NCBI RefSeq assembly: GCF_008692785.1 | Contig: NZ_VXJV01000009.1 | Coordinates: forward strand, 186,001-250,000 | Source: Salmonella enterica subsp. diarizonae | GTDB taxonomy: Bacteria; Pseudomonadota; Gammaproteobacteria; Enterobacterales; Enterobacteriaceae | Direction: 5' to 3' | Length of the DNA: 64,000 nucleotides | Shown here: in pieces, positions 50,356 to 61,746 of the stretch | Layout of the letters: each line of letters begins with the position of its first letter | Position numbering within the stretch: the first letter of the stretch is position 1 | Made by a program: the position numbers and the translations under genes | Notes under the pieces: generated by a model | What the model was told of the DNA's origin: nothing | Database searches by the model: none | The model's input: only the letters and a program-made list of their open reading frames with translations

Positions 50356-50479
50356 TCGCACTTTTCATTGATGTAACGGCGATTTGAGTATAGAATCTCG
50401 CCCGCTTTTGCATACGCAAAGCAGATCACTTACCTGTTGCTGGGTCGCCTGTAGCAGGAATTATTAAAGAGAGATTTAA

Positions 50480-50764
<285 letters not shown>

Positions 50765-50782
50765 TTGTCGACACGTTGCAAG

Positions 50783-50808
50783 AACCCCGCTCCGGCGGGG
50801 TTTTTTTA
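50783..50808 (+). terminator. Terminator of rplY
   Basis: The stem AACCCCGC / GCGGGGTT has a four-base loop followed by seven Ts. Confidence 0.92.
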
Positions 50809-50825
50809 TGGCGTTTTTGGTTTTT

Positions 50826-50878
50826 GTAGGCCGGATAGACGCCGCCATCCGGCATTGCCTGATGGCGCTACACTTAGG
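50826..50878. repeat. REP element between rplY and yejK
   Basis: GTAGGCCGGATAGACG and GCCATCCGGCATTGCC form REP halves, followed by TGATGGCGCTACACTT. The element sits directly at the 3' end of yejK. Confidence 0.8.
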
Positions 50879-51886
50879 TTACTTTCCGCCCGACGTGCGC
50901 CGCTGCAACTGATCGCGCAAATTCGGCGGCGTCCCTTTGATAGTCAGCGTATCGGTTGCCGGGTCCCAGAAAATCCGCTCGCCCAGTAGCATCGCATCAA
51001 AGTTAATGGTTAACCCGCCGCCGCTGCCGGCATATTTCGTTAGCTGGCGCAGCGTACTCCGATCCGCCGGAAAACTCTCTTCCAGCTCATAGCCTTTTTC
51101 GGCGGTAAATTCGCTGAAACTTACCTCACTGACGCCGGAAAGCTCCTTCGACAGCGATTCCAGCTCAATCTCTTCCCCGGCTTGTAACTGTTCGTTACAG
51201 TAGCTGTAAACCTGTTGACGCACGTTCTGACGTTCTGCTTTATCCAACTGCGCTTCTGCGGTGAAATCATCTACCGCCTGCAACAGGCCTCGATTCTGCG
51301 CTTTGGCATTCAGCCCTTCACTGGCGCCGAGGAAATCCATAAAAAAGTCAGCGACCTTGCGCCCTACCCGACCTTTGAGAAACGTCAGATAGCGGGTCGA
51401 TTGCGGATTAGTTTCCCACTCGGTAAGATCGATACGCGCCACGATATCCGCATGGTTGATATCAAGATAATGCGTCGGGTTAATATCCAGATTTTCATTT
51501 ACCCGCATGCTGCTCAGGTTGTTCAGTACCGTAACCAGCAGATACTCCACCGCCAGGTAACGATAATGGCAGAACAGCACAATGCCGCCGTCCGCAAAGG
51601 GATACTTCGCCAGTTCGTCCCGCAGGCGTCCGGTCGCCGCCCGGCTAAAGGCAAGAAAATCTTCTTCCCCCTGACGTTGCAACCGCAGCGCTTGCGCCAG
51701 TTCACTCTCTTCGCTAAACAGGCCATACGCCTTATTCTTGGCGCTATAGACCCGATGCAGTTCAGCCACCATCTCGACAACGGTGGTTGTCGGCTCCAGC
51801 AATGAATCGCGCAAGACCAGCTCAAGATTTTGCTCATCACGCTTGATAAGCTGGTGCAGGGCAATCTGGTTGATATCCAGACTCAT
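50879..51886 (-). CDS. yejK: Nucleoid-associated protein YejK (NdpA)
   Basis: YejK is a cytoplasmic nucleoid protein of 335 residues from the NdpA/37-kDa nucleoid family, reported to affect topoisomerase activity. The N-terminus [19 protein letters not shown] and the central [21 protein letters not shown] match the family. No catalytic motif is expected. It is divergent from yejL. Confidence 0.96.
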   Translation of the reverse strand: MSLDINQIALHQLIKRDEQNLELVLRDSLLEPTTTVVEMVAELHRVYSAKNKAYGLFSEESELAQALRLQRQGEEDFLAFSRAATGRLRDELAKYPFADGGIVLFCHYRYLAVEYLLVTVLNNLSSMRVNENLDINPTHYLDINHADIVARIDLTEWETNPQSTRYLTFLKGRVGRKVADFFMDFLGASEGLNAKAQNRGLLQAVDDFTAEAQLDKAERQNVRQQVYSYCNEQLQAGEEIELESLSKELSGVSEVSFSEFTAEKGYELEESFPADRSTLRQLTKYAGSGGGLTINFDAMLLGERIFWDPATDTLTIKGTPPNLRDQLQRRTSGGK

Positions 51887-52066
51887 GATAAACTCTCCTT
51901 TAAGACCGGGCGGTATTCAACCACCGCCTGCCGGAAGACGCAAGCCGATCGCCCTGTCATTTCAGGCGTTATCCGTAACGCGAATGATTTAGGGGATAAA
52001 AATGCAGAAAAAAAACTGTTGCTACGGTAATATGTTGCCCTTTCATGAACAAACAGATTTTGATTT

Positions 52067-52294
52067 ATGCCACAACTCTCCCGCTATAGTGATGAACATG
52101 TTGAACAATTACTGAGCGAACTGCTCAGCGTACTGGAAAAACATAAGGCGCCGACCGATCTTTCCCTGATGGTGCTGGGAAACATGGTCACCAACCTTAT
52201 CAATACCAGCGTTGCGCCAGCTCAACGCCAGGCGATTGCGAACTCTTTTGCCCGCGCATTGCAGTCTTCGATTAGCGAAGACAAAGCGCACTAA
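52067..52294 (+). CDS. yejL: YejL, UPF0352 family protein
   Basis: YejL is a small helical protein of 75 residues. It is highly conserved in gamma-proteobacteria and has no assigned activity. The sequence [20 protein letters not shown] and [12 protein letters not shown] are typical. It lies 31 bases before yejM on the same strand, so the two are probably an operon. Confidence 0.95.
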   Translation: MPQLSRYSDEHVEQLLSELLSVLEKHKAPTDLSLMVLGNMVTNLINTSVAPAQRQAIANSFARALQSSISEDKAH

Positions 52295-52325
52295 AAAGCC
52301 GACTCCGGAGAAACAAGCGACAGGT

Positions 52326-54086
52326 ATGGTAACTCATCGTCAGCGCTACCGTGAAAAAGTCTCCCAGATGGTTAGCTGGGGGCACTGGTTCGCTCTGTTC
52401 AATATACTGTTGGCTACGCTGCTCGGCAGCCGTTACCTGTTTGTCGCCGACTGGCCGACAACGCTTGCAGGTCGTATATACTCTTACCTGAGCATTGTCG
52501 GGCACTTTAGCTTTCTGGTGTTCGCCGCCTATTTACTTATTCTTTTTCCGCTCACGTTTATCGTGATGTCCCAGCGGCTGATGCGGTTTTTATCGGCTAT
52601 TCTGGCGACGGCGGGTATGACGTTATTGCTTATCGACAGCGAGGTCTTTACCCGTTTTCACCTGCATCTTAATCCCATTGTCTGGGAGCTGGTCATCAAT
52701 CCTGACCAGAACGAAATGGCGCGCGACTGGCAGCTTATGTTTATTAGCGTGCCGGTTATCTTATTGATTGAGATGTTATTTGCGACATGGAGTTGGCAAA
52801 AGCTGCGCAGCCTCACGCGCCGCCGCCATTTCGCAAGGCCGCTTGCGGCATTCTTTTTCGTCTCCTTTATCGCATCGCACCTTATCTACATCTGGGCAGA
52901 CGCTAATTTTTATCGGCCGATTACCATGCAGCGGGCAAACCTGCCGCTCTCTTATCCGATGACGGCGCGACGTTTTCTTGAAAAACACGGTCTGCTGGAT
53001 GCGCAGGAGTATCAGCGCCGTCTGGTAGAGCAAGGCAATCCGGAAGCGGTCTCCGTACAGTACCCGCTCAGCGATTTGCACTATCGCGACATGGGCACCG
53101 GTCAGAATGTGCTGCTCATTACTGTAGACGGCCTGAACTATTCTCGCTTTGAGAAACAGATGCCGGAGCTGGCTAAATTCGCTGAACAAAACATCGACTT
53201 CACCCGTCACATGAGTTCAGGGAATACCACTGACAACGGTATTTTCGGCCTATTTTATGGTGTATCGCCGGGCTACATGGATGGCGTGTTATCCACCAGA
53301 ACGCCTGCGGCGCTCATTACCGCGTTGAATCAGCAAGGCTACCAACTGGGACTGTTTTCCTCGGATGGCTTCACCAGCCCGCTTTACCGGCAGGCATTAC
53401 TGTCCGATTTTTCGATGCCGGCAGCGCAGACGCAGTCTGATGCGCAGACGGCCAGCCAGTGGATAGACTGGCTTGGGCGCTATGCACAGGAAGATAACCG
53501 CTGGTTCTCATGGGTATCATTTAACGGTACTAACATTGATGACAGCAATCAGAAGAATTTTGTTAAACGCTACGCCAGCGCCGCCAGCGACGTGGATGCG
53601 CAAATCAATCGGGTTCTGAACGCACTGCGTGAGGCCGGTAAACTCGACAATACCGTCGTGATCATTACCGCTGGTCGCGGCATACCGCTAACGCAGGAAG
53701 AAAACCGCTTCGCCTGGTCGCGAGGACATCTGCAAGTGCCGCTGGTGATCCACTGGCCGGGGACGCCTGCGCAGCATATTAATGTGCTTACCGACCATAC
53801 CGATGTGATGACTACGTTGATGCAACGCCTGTTACACGTCAGTACGCCAGCGAACGAATATTCACAGGGCCAGGACATCTTTACCGTTCCACGTCGCCAT
53901 AACTGGGTAACGGCGGCAGACGGTAGTACACTGGCAATTACGACGCCGCAAATGACCCTGGTGCTCAATAATAACGGTAATTATCAGACATATGACTTAC
54001 ACGGCGAAAAGATCAAAGATCAGAAGCCGCAACTCAGTCTGCTGCTGCAAGTGCTGACAGATGAGAAACGTTTTATCGCTAACTGA
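52326..54086 (+). CDS. yejM: Inner-membrane sensor YejM (PbgA/LapC)
   Basis: YejM monitors lipopolysaccharide and controls LpxC degradation through LapB, and it also affects cardiolipin at the outer membrane. It has 586 residues. Five N-terminal membrane helices form a DUF3413 domain over about residues 1-190, followed by a basic linker (LRSLTRRRHFARP) that contacts lipid A. The C-terminal part is a periplasmic sulfatase-like domain with VDGLNYSRF and SSGNTTDNG. The longer frame starting inside yejL was rejected. It is directly followed by tRNA-Pro. Confidence 0.96.
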   Translation: MVTHRQRYREKVSQMVSWGHWFALFNILLATLLGSRYLFVADWPTTLAGRIYSYLSIVGHFSFLVFAAYLLILFPLTFIVMSQRLMRFLSAILATAGMTLLLIDSEVFTRFHLHLNPIVWELVINPDQNEMARDWQLMFISVPVILLIEMLFATWSWQKLRSLTRRRHFARPLAAFFFVSFIASHLIYIWADANFYRPITMQRANLPLSYPMTARRFLEKHGLLDAQEYQRRLVEQGNPEAVSVQYPLSDLHYRDMGTGQNVLLITVDGLNYSRFEKQMPELAKFAEQNIDFTRHMSSGNTTDNGIFGLFYGVSPGYMDGVLSTRTPAALITALNQQGYQLGLFSSDGFTSPLYRQALLSDFSMPAAQTQSDAQTASQWIDWLGRYAQEDNRWFSWVSFNGTNIDDSNQKNFVKRYASAASDVDAQINRVLNALREAGKLDNTVVIITAGRGIPLTQEENRFAWSRGHLQVPLVIHWPGTPAQHINVLTDHTDVMTTLMQRLLHVSTPANEYSQGQDIFTVPRRHNWVTAADGSTLAITTPQMTLVLNNNGNYQTYDLHGEKIKDQKPQLSLLLQVLTDEKRFIAN

Positions 54087-54159
54087 TTAATTATAAATCA
54101 GTTAGCACCGCCTCCCCTTGCATTCGCGATGGAAAGCGGTAGTATTAGCACCCACAAGT

Positions 54160-54236
54160 CGGCACGTAGCGCAGCCTGGTAGCGCACCGTCATGGGGTGT
54201 CGGGGGTCGGAGGTTCAAATCCTCTCGTGCCGACCA
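54160..54236 (+). tRNA. proL: tRNA-Pro (anticodon GGG)
   Basis: This 77-base cloverleaf starts CGGCACGTAGCGCAGCC and ends CTCTCGTGCCGACCA with encoded CCA. The acceptor arms CGGCACG and CGTGCCG pair fully. The anticodon loop is ATGGGGT with GGG. The T arm reads GGAGGTTCAAATCCTC. A second, imperfect copy of its 3' end lies 5.6 kb downstream, so it is an integration site. In Typhimurium this tRNA carries pathogenicity island SPI-12 (recalled). Confidence 0.97.
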
Positions 54237-54237
54237 A
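54206..54237 (+). repeat. Left attachment site (3' end of proL)
   Basis: The last 31 bases of the tRNA plus one A form a 32-base block that recurs at 59853-59884 with two mismatches. This matches the direct repeats left when an element integrates into a tRNA 3' end. Confidence 0.8.
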
Positions 54238-54250
54238 AATCCCTTAGAAA

Positions 54251-54277
54251 AACCAACCACTTAAGGTTGGTTTTTTT
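54251..54277 (+). terminator. Terminator of proL
   Basis: The stem AACCAACC / GGTTGGTT is followed by a run of Ts (TTTTTTTA). Confidence 0.9.
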
Positions 54278-54855
54278 ATGTCTGTTTTTTGTACGGGGAA
54301 GATTTCGGGAGCTATCGGGGAAAAACCCCCGAGGCCATTCATCTATTACAGGACATCAATTCAGCAGATTACATCACCTGACTCCCGTCAAACTCCCCTG
54401 ATCTTGCATCGCTAATGACACACTGATCATGCCAAATACCGACGGAGCACGACGATACCCGTCTTCATCCGCTGGTAGCCGCTCTTTTTTTGACTCCAAA
54501 TTGCCTGGTGAAGTCGCGGATAGCTTCTGTACTGCTTAATACGTAACCGGCTGATAAATTCCTATGCCACGCTGTAACCCGGGCTGTCGTAAATGTGAAA
54601 AATCAGGGAGCAGATTTAATTAAACCTGTTACTTAGCCTGAAGCAGGTCTTCTCCGATCATGATGGTTGCCGGCATCCACGTTACAAACTGCCCCGAAAA
54701 ATATTCCTGACCTGCCCCCTATTGACGATACCCTGCGCCCACCAGACCCGGTGACATCCCCGGTTCATAGATCACCGGGGGCAGTAATCATGCCGGATCT
54801 GGCGGACTAATACCCCATTATAAGGGGTTAGAATAAGGCAATGCGGGTAACAGGG
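54278..54855. other. Gene-free start of the proL island
   Basis: These roughly 580 bases between the tRNA terminator and the DUF4198 gene hold no supported frame. No integrase remnant was recognised. Two short GC hairpins (CCCCGGT/ACCGGGG near 54755-54782 and ACCCC/GGGGT near 54813-54829) could end the leftward operon. Confidence 0.5.
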
Positions 54856-55659
54856 TTACCTACGGGTAAAGGACAGTGTCGCGGCAGTCATCGTTTCGTC
54901 GCAACGGGAAATATCGCTGTAAGCCGATTTCTGCTTTGTTAACAACAGCCATTCTCCGGCAGGCAGTTGATTTACGGTGATAATCCCTGTTGCATCACTT
55001 TTTAATATCATTTGCGAGGCATGCTCATGATGTTCAACTGTGTTTCTGTGAGAACGGTGATCGTGGTGATGCTGAGAAACATACTCCGCAGAGTTGATCT
55101 CCACTTCCGCATTCTCCAGGGGGACGTTTTTATACATTATCCTGAATTTTGCAGGATGCTCGCTGGCTTTCAGCGGATTCGTCACAGGAATGATCTCCAG
55201 CTCCTGGCCTGTCGGTTGGGCTATGACAGCCATATCAGCCGGACCTCCGGTGCCTGTGATGGTCCGGGCATATTTTGTGGCAAATTCACAGTAGGTCACA
55301 TCCGGCCGCTGCTTTTTATCGGCAGCCCTCCAGCCTGCTGAGGTACGGGACCAGAACGTCGGTTTCATACTGGCGGTAATAATATAGCTTTCTGGTACCG
55401 GGATATTTTCAGCCCGATAGATATAGGCCTCCCGTGTGGGCTGCAGTGTGATGATCTGTTTTCCATCCGTCAGTCGGGGAAGGGAGAAGTAATGTTTTCT
55501 GCCAGGCAGCGTTCCCCTGTCTGGAAAATGGTGACCGTAACCAATCACTGCCACAACCTCCCTCTGTTCAGAATGAGACGTCACCCAGACATCGTGCGCC
55601 CGCACGCTGAAAGCCATAAGGGAGAGAAGAAACGTGGCTGAAACGGGTAGTGTTTTCAT
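54856..55659 (-). CDS. His-rich periplasmic DUF4198 protein (metal-uptake partner)
   Basis: This is a secreted protein of 267 residues. The signal peptide MKTLPVSATFLLSLMAFSVRA leaves a mature protein that starts HDVWV, a His-first pattern usual in DUF4198. A histidine cluster at about residues 197-213 (QHHHDHRSH, EHHEH) suggests metal binding. DUF4198 proteins often sit beside TonB receptors for nickel, cobalt or zinc. Fifteen bases upstream is a TonB receptor gene with a Zur box, so zinc is the best guess. The transport role is inferred. Confidence 0.78.
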   Translation of the reverse strand: MKTLPVSATFLLSLMAFSVRAHDVWVTSHSEQREVVAVIGYGHHFPDRGTLPGRKHYFSLPRLTDGKQIITLQPTREAYIYRAENIPVPESYIITASMKPTFWSRTSAGWRAADKKQRPDVTYCEFATKYARTITGTGGPADMAVIAQPTGQELEIIPVTNPLKASEHPAKFRIMYKNVPLENAEVEINSAEYVSQHHHDHRSHRNTVEHHEHASQMILKSDATGIITVNQLPAGEWLLLTKQKSAYSDISRCDETMTAATLSFTRR

Positions 55660-55674
55660 TTGATGTTATTCCTT

Positions 55675-57648
55675 TTACCATTGGTAACTCAGAAAGAAAT
55701 TCAGTGAACGCCCGGGAGACGGTAGCCCCTGTACGCTATAAGCCTGCTGATTAAAAGCGTTATCCAGCACCAGAGACGCTGTCATCCCCGCTTTAGTGTC
55801 AGGAAGATGATAATCAAGCGAGAATGCATGCAGGGCATATCCGGGCTGTGTTTCTGCATCTGCTTTTACGTGACGGGCGGGAGCAACAAAGGTACTGCGC
55901 CATCCCGCCGCGAGTCCCTGACCGGGAAGGGGGAGTGCCAGAGTGCTGACAACCGTGTCCGGGTTCAGCGTTCCCAGCCACTCCCGGCTGGCATCATCCA
56001 TCCCTTCCGTTCGGTTATATGACAAATCCCAGTTAAACCACCGGGTGGCGTAAGCCGCCTGAACGTCCCAGCCCCAGATTCTGGCGCGCGGAACGTTATA
56101 GGAGTAGGTTCGTTTTCCCGGCATATCGACTCGTGTGGCAATGTAATTTCTGGCATGCGTACTGAAATAGCTGCCTTTCAGCCGAAACTCATCATCTTCC
56201 GCAAACAATGAAACAAAACGCAGTCCGGCCCCTATTTCCTGAGAAGTATTGGTCTCCGGTTTCAGATCGGGATTTGGAACCCAGTAATTAGGCCGGCCGC
56301 GGGCATAAAAATGCAGGCCATCCCGGTACATTTCCTCCATTGTCGGTGCCCTGAATGCGGAAGAAACGGACCCATATATGGTGAGCCATTCAGTTGGACT
56401 GAGGGTCAGTGCCGTTCTGGGCGATAATTCCCCGGCCGTCAGTTCCCCGTACTGGGGATTGATACTCTGGTAATGATCGTAACGGATACCCGTCACCAGT
56501 GAGACAGGAAAATTCCGCAGAGTGATTTCATCCTGCAACAGGCCGGAATAAAAATTAATTTTGCCCTCCGGATAACGCGTTTCGGCTCCGGAAGGCGTGT
56601 GGCGCTGCTGGTAATACTCGACTCCCCAGGAGAAATGATGGGCTGTTGTCTGTGTCTGAATCTCACTACGGTTAAGGACCTTCATGCCGTAGGTTACGCT
56701 CTGGCGGTTCTGACTTTCCCGGCCATCAGGCCTGGCCTTAATCCGGACGTCTGAGGTATACAGACGGGTTTCCAGATCCAGCCAGCTCTGATCGGCAGGA
56801 TGCAGGTTATAGCTCAACTGCGCATCGCGTTGTGTGATATGCCGTAAATACGCCGCCGGATTGCCGTTGCCCGCGCGACTCAGTGTGGGGTTACCGGGTT
56901 CTTCTGATGTATTATCATAGAGTCGGATACTGCCGCCTAAAGACTGAGCATGATCGAACTGATAGAGGCCCTTTGCGAGCAGAGCCCCAGGCTTCTCGTC
57001 ATCAGGGGCGGTTCCGCCGTCACTTTGTCGAATATTTCCCCGCTGGCGTTTAATTACGGACAGGAGCCCGTCAAAGTTGTCGGTACGACCGAAGGCGGAA
57101 ATACCGCCTCCCAGACTGCGATCGCCCGTTGCTCCGGAGGAAAAAATGCGCCAGCCCGCATGCCGGCCATTTTCCAGTAAATCTGCGGCACTGACGGTCT
57201 GGTAGCTGATGACCCCACCAAGGCCTCCGCTGCCATAGAGACTGGACATTGGTCCCCTGACGACTTCCGCTTTTTTGATTAATGCCGGCTCCAGGAAAGT
57301 GGCGCTGCTTTTATCCATCCCACTGTCCTGTCTGACACCGTCCACCATAACAAGCACACCGCTTTTGTCATAACCCCGCAGGTTAAATGTTTGTCCGTTG
57401 GTTCTGCCGACCCCCACGGGGGTGATACCGGCAATGCCCCGAAGAAAATCGCCGGCGGTAAAGGCTGTCCGGGTATAAGCCGCATGATTATCAATCACGT
57501 TGACGACAGAAGGTACCTCAAAAGCTGAGATTTCGGTCCCGGTTGCGGTAATGGTCATAGTGTCCTCTGCGGGAGAGGACGCATGGCTGAAGGCGGGCAT
57601 ACAAAGCACAAAAATGGGATAACAGTGAATGGTTGGTAATTTCATCAT
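55675..57648 (-). CDS. TonB-dependent outer-membrane receptor, probably zinc (ZnuD-like)
   Basis: This outer-membrane receptor has 657 residues. A signal peptide ends near FSHA, and the TonB box DTMTITAT lies at residues 29-36. The plug has RGIAGITPVGVGRTNGQTFN and [24 protein letters not shown]. The barrel ends in a terminal aromatic (LSYQW). Plug features are those of the haem/haemoglobin receptor group, which could suggest haem. The near-consensus Zur box just upstream and the His-rich partner point instead to zinc. Both genes lie on the proL island. Two ATGs are adjacent, and the first was used. The ribosome site is weak. Confidence 0.85.
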   Translation of the reverse strand: MMKLPTIHCYPIFVLCMPAFSHASSPAEDTMTITATGTEISAFEVPSVVNVIDNHAAYTRTAFTAGDFLRGIAGITPVGVGRTNGQTFNLRGYDKSGVLVMVDGVRQDSGMDKSSATFLEPALIKKAEVVRGPMSSLYGSGGLGGVISYQTVSAADLLENGRHAGWRIFSSGATGDRSLGGGISAFGRTDNFDGLLSVIKRQRGNIRQSDGGTAPDDEKPGALLAKGLYQFDHAQSLGGSIRLYDNTSEEPGNPTLSRAGNGNPAAYLRHITQRDAQLSYNLHPADQSWLDLETRLYTSDVRIKARPDGRESQNRQSVTYGMKVLNRSEIQTQTTAHHFSWGVEYYQQRHTPSGAETRYPEGKINFYSGLLQDEITLRNFPVSLVTGIRYDHYQSINPQYGELTAGELSPRTALTLSPTEWLTIYGSVSSAFRAPTMEEMYRDGLHFYARGRPNYWVPNPDLKPETNTSQEIGAGLRFVSLFAEDDEFRLKGSYFSTHARNYIATRVDMPGKRTYSYNVPRARIWGWDVQAAYATRWFNWDLSYNRTEGMDDASREWLGTLNPDTVVSTLALPLPGQGLAAGWRSTFVAPARHVKADAETQPGYALHAFSLDYHLPDTKAGMTASLVLDNAFNQQAYSVQGLPSPGRSLNFFLSYQW

Positions 57649-57669
57649 GGTGTAAGAATTGTAAAAAAA

Positions 57670-57692
57670 GAAATGTTATAACATAACATTTT
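57670..57692 (-). promoter_or_regulatory. Zur-box-like operator
   Basis: A 23-base dyad has the halves GAAATGTTATA and CATAACATTTT around a single A. It differs by only about two positions from the gamma-proteobacterial Zur consensus GAAATGTTATA-N-TATAACATTTC. It lies 22 bases before the TonB receptor start, where it would block transcription when zinc is ample. Confidence 0.75.
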
Positions 57693-57714
57693 ACAAAAAA
57701 ACACCATTTGGATA

Positions 57715-59610
<1,896 letters not shown>

Positions 59611-59629
59611 ACATCAAAAAATAGCCATT

Positions 59630-59660
59630 GCTGCTATATATTATATATAGCAGCAGTTTC
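59630..59660 (+). terminator. Hairpin after nanH
   Basis: The perfect 12-base arms GCTGCTATATAT / ATATATAGCAGC meet with a single T between them, 20 bases after the nanH stop. A weak T-run (GTTTCT) follows. Confidence 0.65.
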
Positions 59661-59678
59661 TGCTACATAGCTATATTT

Positions 59679-59838
59679 TTATCGCTGAGCTGGTTTTTCC
59701 GGCAAGTCAGCATTTGAGGCATCAACCCGATTTACCACCCTATATTTTTCCATTCGTCGAGCTGCGCTTTCTCATCATCTGTTGCAATTCCAGGATCAAC
59801 GGCATCCGGTAATGGTGCGGCTTTCAGCCATTTAAAAA
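59679..59838 (-). pseudogene. Remnant of a phage tail-fibre assembly gene (tfa)
   Basis: The minus strand encodes [20 protein letters not shown] and KAQLDEWK. After a one-base frameshift near the EWKK codons it continues [20 protein letters not shown] to a stop. The phrase KYRVxVNRVDxS is typical of the C-terminus of tail-fibre assembly (chaperone) proteins of lambdoid phages. Only about 50 codons survive. It supports a phage origin for the nanH block. Confidence 0.75.
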
Positions 59839-59852
59839 CGGCGCCATGGGAT

Positions 59853-59884
59853 GTCGGAGGTTCTAATTCTCTCGTGCCGACCAA
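59853..59884 (+). repeat. Right attachment site (duplicate of proL 3' end)
   Basis: GTCGGAGGTTC-AAT-CTCTCG and TGCCGACCAA repeat the proL 3' end with two mismatches in 32 bases. Sequence just before it (GCCATGGGATGTCGG) resembles the anticodon region with a deletion. It is not a functional tRNA. Confidence 0.8.
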
Positions 59885-60885
59885 TCAATCATCTGAGCCA
59901 GTCTACAGTCATGCAGACTGGTACAGAACCCCCTTAAAAAGTTGTGCTCTTGCATCCACGGTTTAAATGTCTGTGCTGTGACCGATCGGTCAGCCGCCCC
60001 AAAATTAGTCAGCCGAAATCTTGCTTTTCTCTAATTAATTCAATTAATTATTGGGATAACTGTAATGCAAAAGCCACGAGCACTCACCACTATCGGGATA
60101 AAAAGTACCCGCTGAATCATTAAAGTAATGGATTATGCCCTTACCCGCTCTGCAAACGCAAAACGCTGCGTGAATGACTACTGGATCTATTGATTGGTCA
60201 GCTTTATGAACATGGTTGCAGTGAGCTCAAATCCCGCCTCAACCCCTTCGTTAATTATCTGCCGGGCACTCTGTCCTCAAATGCTTTACTGGTAATCCGC
60301 AGAATAAACCAGGAAGACATCCTTGCCCTCCAGCGGTGAAGAAGAGCTCCCACCTTAACGATAAACTGCTCGCCCCCCTCTACAAGTTGCTCAACAGCTA
60401 AGCAGAGGGTTCACCCGTATCAGCGAAAGCAGCTTCATTGAGCTTCAGCGTGTTGCAGCCTGGATGGAAGCTGATGCTGCAGCAATATGTGAAGCTATTA
60501 ATAGCAGGCGTGACGGTGTAGTCGGAGTATGCGAATCGTCTCAAAATGCTGAAACGGCAGATGCACGCGTGGGCCCGATTCGAGCCAATGAGACGACGGG
60601 TGATGAGTTCTCTGGCGTGAAGGGCGCTATTCCTATTGAATATAATGCATTTATTTCTTCTGTATAAAAATAAATCAGCCAGAAAACGCCTCAATATTCA
60701 TAATAATTATCTATTAAAACAATGCAATCGATAGTCACTCACTATTATTTATTAAAGCAACGTCAATACTTATCGCTTTTTGCACTAAAAACGGCAAAAA
60801 AAAATTTTTTCGATAAAAATTTCAAATTAGAATTTCCTGTAAATAAAGACTAGAATTATTACTAATTGTTGCCGAGTAAATAGAT
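59885..60885. other. Mostly degraded intergenic DNA after the island
   Basis: Outside the transposase fragment this kilobase holds no intact gene. A perfect 14-base palindrome TGACCGATCGGTCA lies at 59979-59992. The last 200 bases are very AT-rich and contain the promoter of the LysR gene. Confidence 0.5.
60410..60612 (+). pseudogene. Fragment of an ISL3-family transposase
   Basis: The frame reads FTRISESSFIELQRVAAWME and ADAAAICEAINS. It then shifts to EYANRLKMLKRQMHAWARFE and PMRRRVM. The NRLKxLKRQMxxRAxFELxRRRV string marks the C-terminus of ISL3-type transposases. Frameshifts and the missing N-terminus show it is dead. No terminal inverted repeats were identified. Confidence 0.7.
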
Positions 60886-61713
60886 ATGGGTATTTTCATT
60901 TCAAAAAAGTTAAAATATTTTATAATGGCTATGGAAAAGCGTTCTTTTGCCAGTGCTTCTGAAGCATTGTGTATCACACGCTCACCACTAAGCAAAGCAA
61001 TCACTGAAATTGAAGAGCATCTAGACGGCAAATTATTTATCAGAAAACATAATGATTTAATACCCACACCTCTGGCAATAGAATATTATAAAAAATGCAA
61101 ACCGATATACGAAGATTTATTAAAGCTGGAGCAAAACAAAACGGTAAAATCATATAAGATAATTTTCGATAGTTATTTTCCTTTGAGTTTTGTAAATTTC
61201 TTACGCGATTTTATTGAGGCACCAGGTATTGAATTCCGCGTTGAACACACAATTATTACACCTGAGAACCTATTCTCTCTTAAAAATGAAAACAAAATAT
61301 TTATAACTTTCAATGACATAATTGACATTCCGGATGAAAATAAATCCTTATTGACAACCGGAGGCTTGCTCATGCTATCACCATTTATCCCATCAAATAA
61401 TAACGTATTCGTATGCAAAGATATTTATATTAATTTCCTGAAAAATATATTTTCAAAAATTTTAGGAGATTTTTTACGTGACATTAACTTTGTTGAACAC
61501 ACTTACGATCTTTCCTCTTTGATCTACAAAGTAAAAAATGGTGACGGCCATGCATTGCTCACCAACAAATTAGCACAGTACTATAACCTCAATGGAATAA
61601 AAAAAACGCCAATAAAAGAATATAACAGTCGCTTAGTCATTTATCATGATGCGTCTGTTCTGGATAGCAGACCTTTGTTAAAATTGAAACAAATACTTAA
61701 TGATTTTATTTAG
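60886..61713 (+). CDS. SpvR-like LysR-family regulator
   Basis: This is a LysR-type regulator of 275 residues. Its N-terminal ISKKLKYFIMAMEKRSFASA, ALCITRSPLSKAITEIEE and KLFIRKHNDLIPTPLA align well with plasmid SpvR, as recalled (INKKLKIFITLMETGSF, ITRTPLSRVISDLE, LFIRKNGTLIPTE). The effector domain is more divergent and about 20 residues shorter. Its DNA is low in GC, unlike the neighbouring core genes. A terminator follows, then an SpvA-like gene. This parallels the spvR-spvA order of the virulence plasmid, so it probably activates that gene (inference). Plasmid SpvR acts in stationary phase and inside host cells. Confidence 0.88.
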   Translation: MGIFISKKLKYFIMAMEKRSFASASEALCITRSPLSKAITEIEEHLDGKLFIRKHNDLIPTPLAIEYYKKCKPIYEDLLKLEQNKTVKSYKIIFDSYFPLSFVNFLRDFIEAPGIEFRVEHTIITPENLFSLKNENKIFITFNDIIDIPDENKSLLTTGGLLMLSPFIPSNNNVFVCKDIYINFLKNIFSKILGDFLRDINFVEHTYDLSSLIYKVKNGDGHALLTNKLAQYYNLNGIKKTPIKEYNSRLVIYHDASVLDSRPLLKLKQILNDFI

Positions 61714-61715
61714 TA

Positions 61716-61746
61716 AAAAACCGCCTTTTTAGAAGGCGGTTTTAGT
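61716..61746 (+). terminator. Terminator of the SpvR-like gene
   Basis: The stem AAACCGCC / GGCGGTTT has a nine-base loop followed by T-rich sequence (TTTTAG). Confidence 0.85.

Noticed and set aside
51215..51805. 196-codon plus-strand frame
   Set aside because: It lies entirely antisense to yejK, a conserved gene of known length.
55675..57648. Haem receptor as the primary call for the TonB receptor
   Set aside because: Plug motifs resemble the haem/haemoglobin group, but no haem-utilisation genes or Fur box are seen. The Zur-type operator and His-rich partner favour zinc.
60464..60667. 67-codon plus-strand frame
   Set aside because: Its first part is the transposase fragment. The second part is an out-of-frame reading after a frameshift, so it is not an independent gene.
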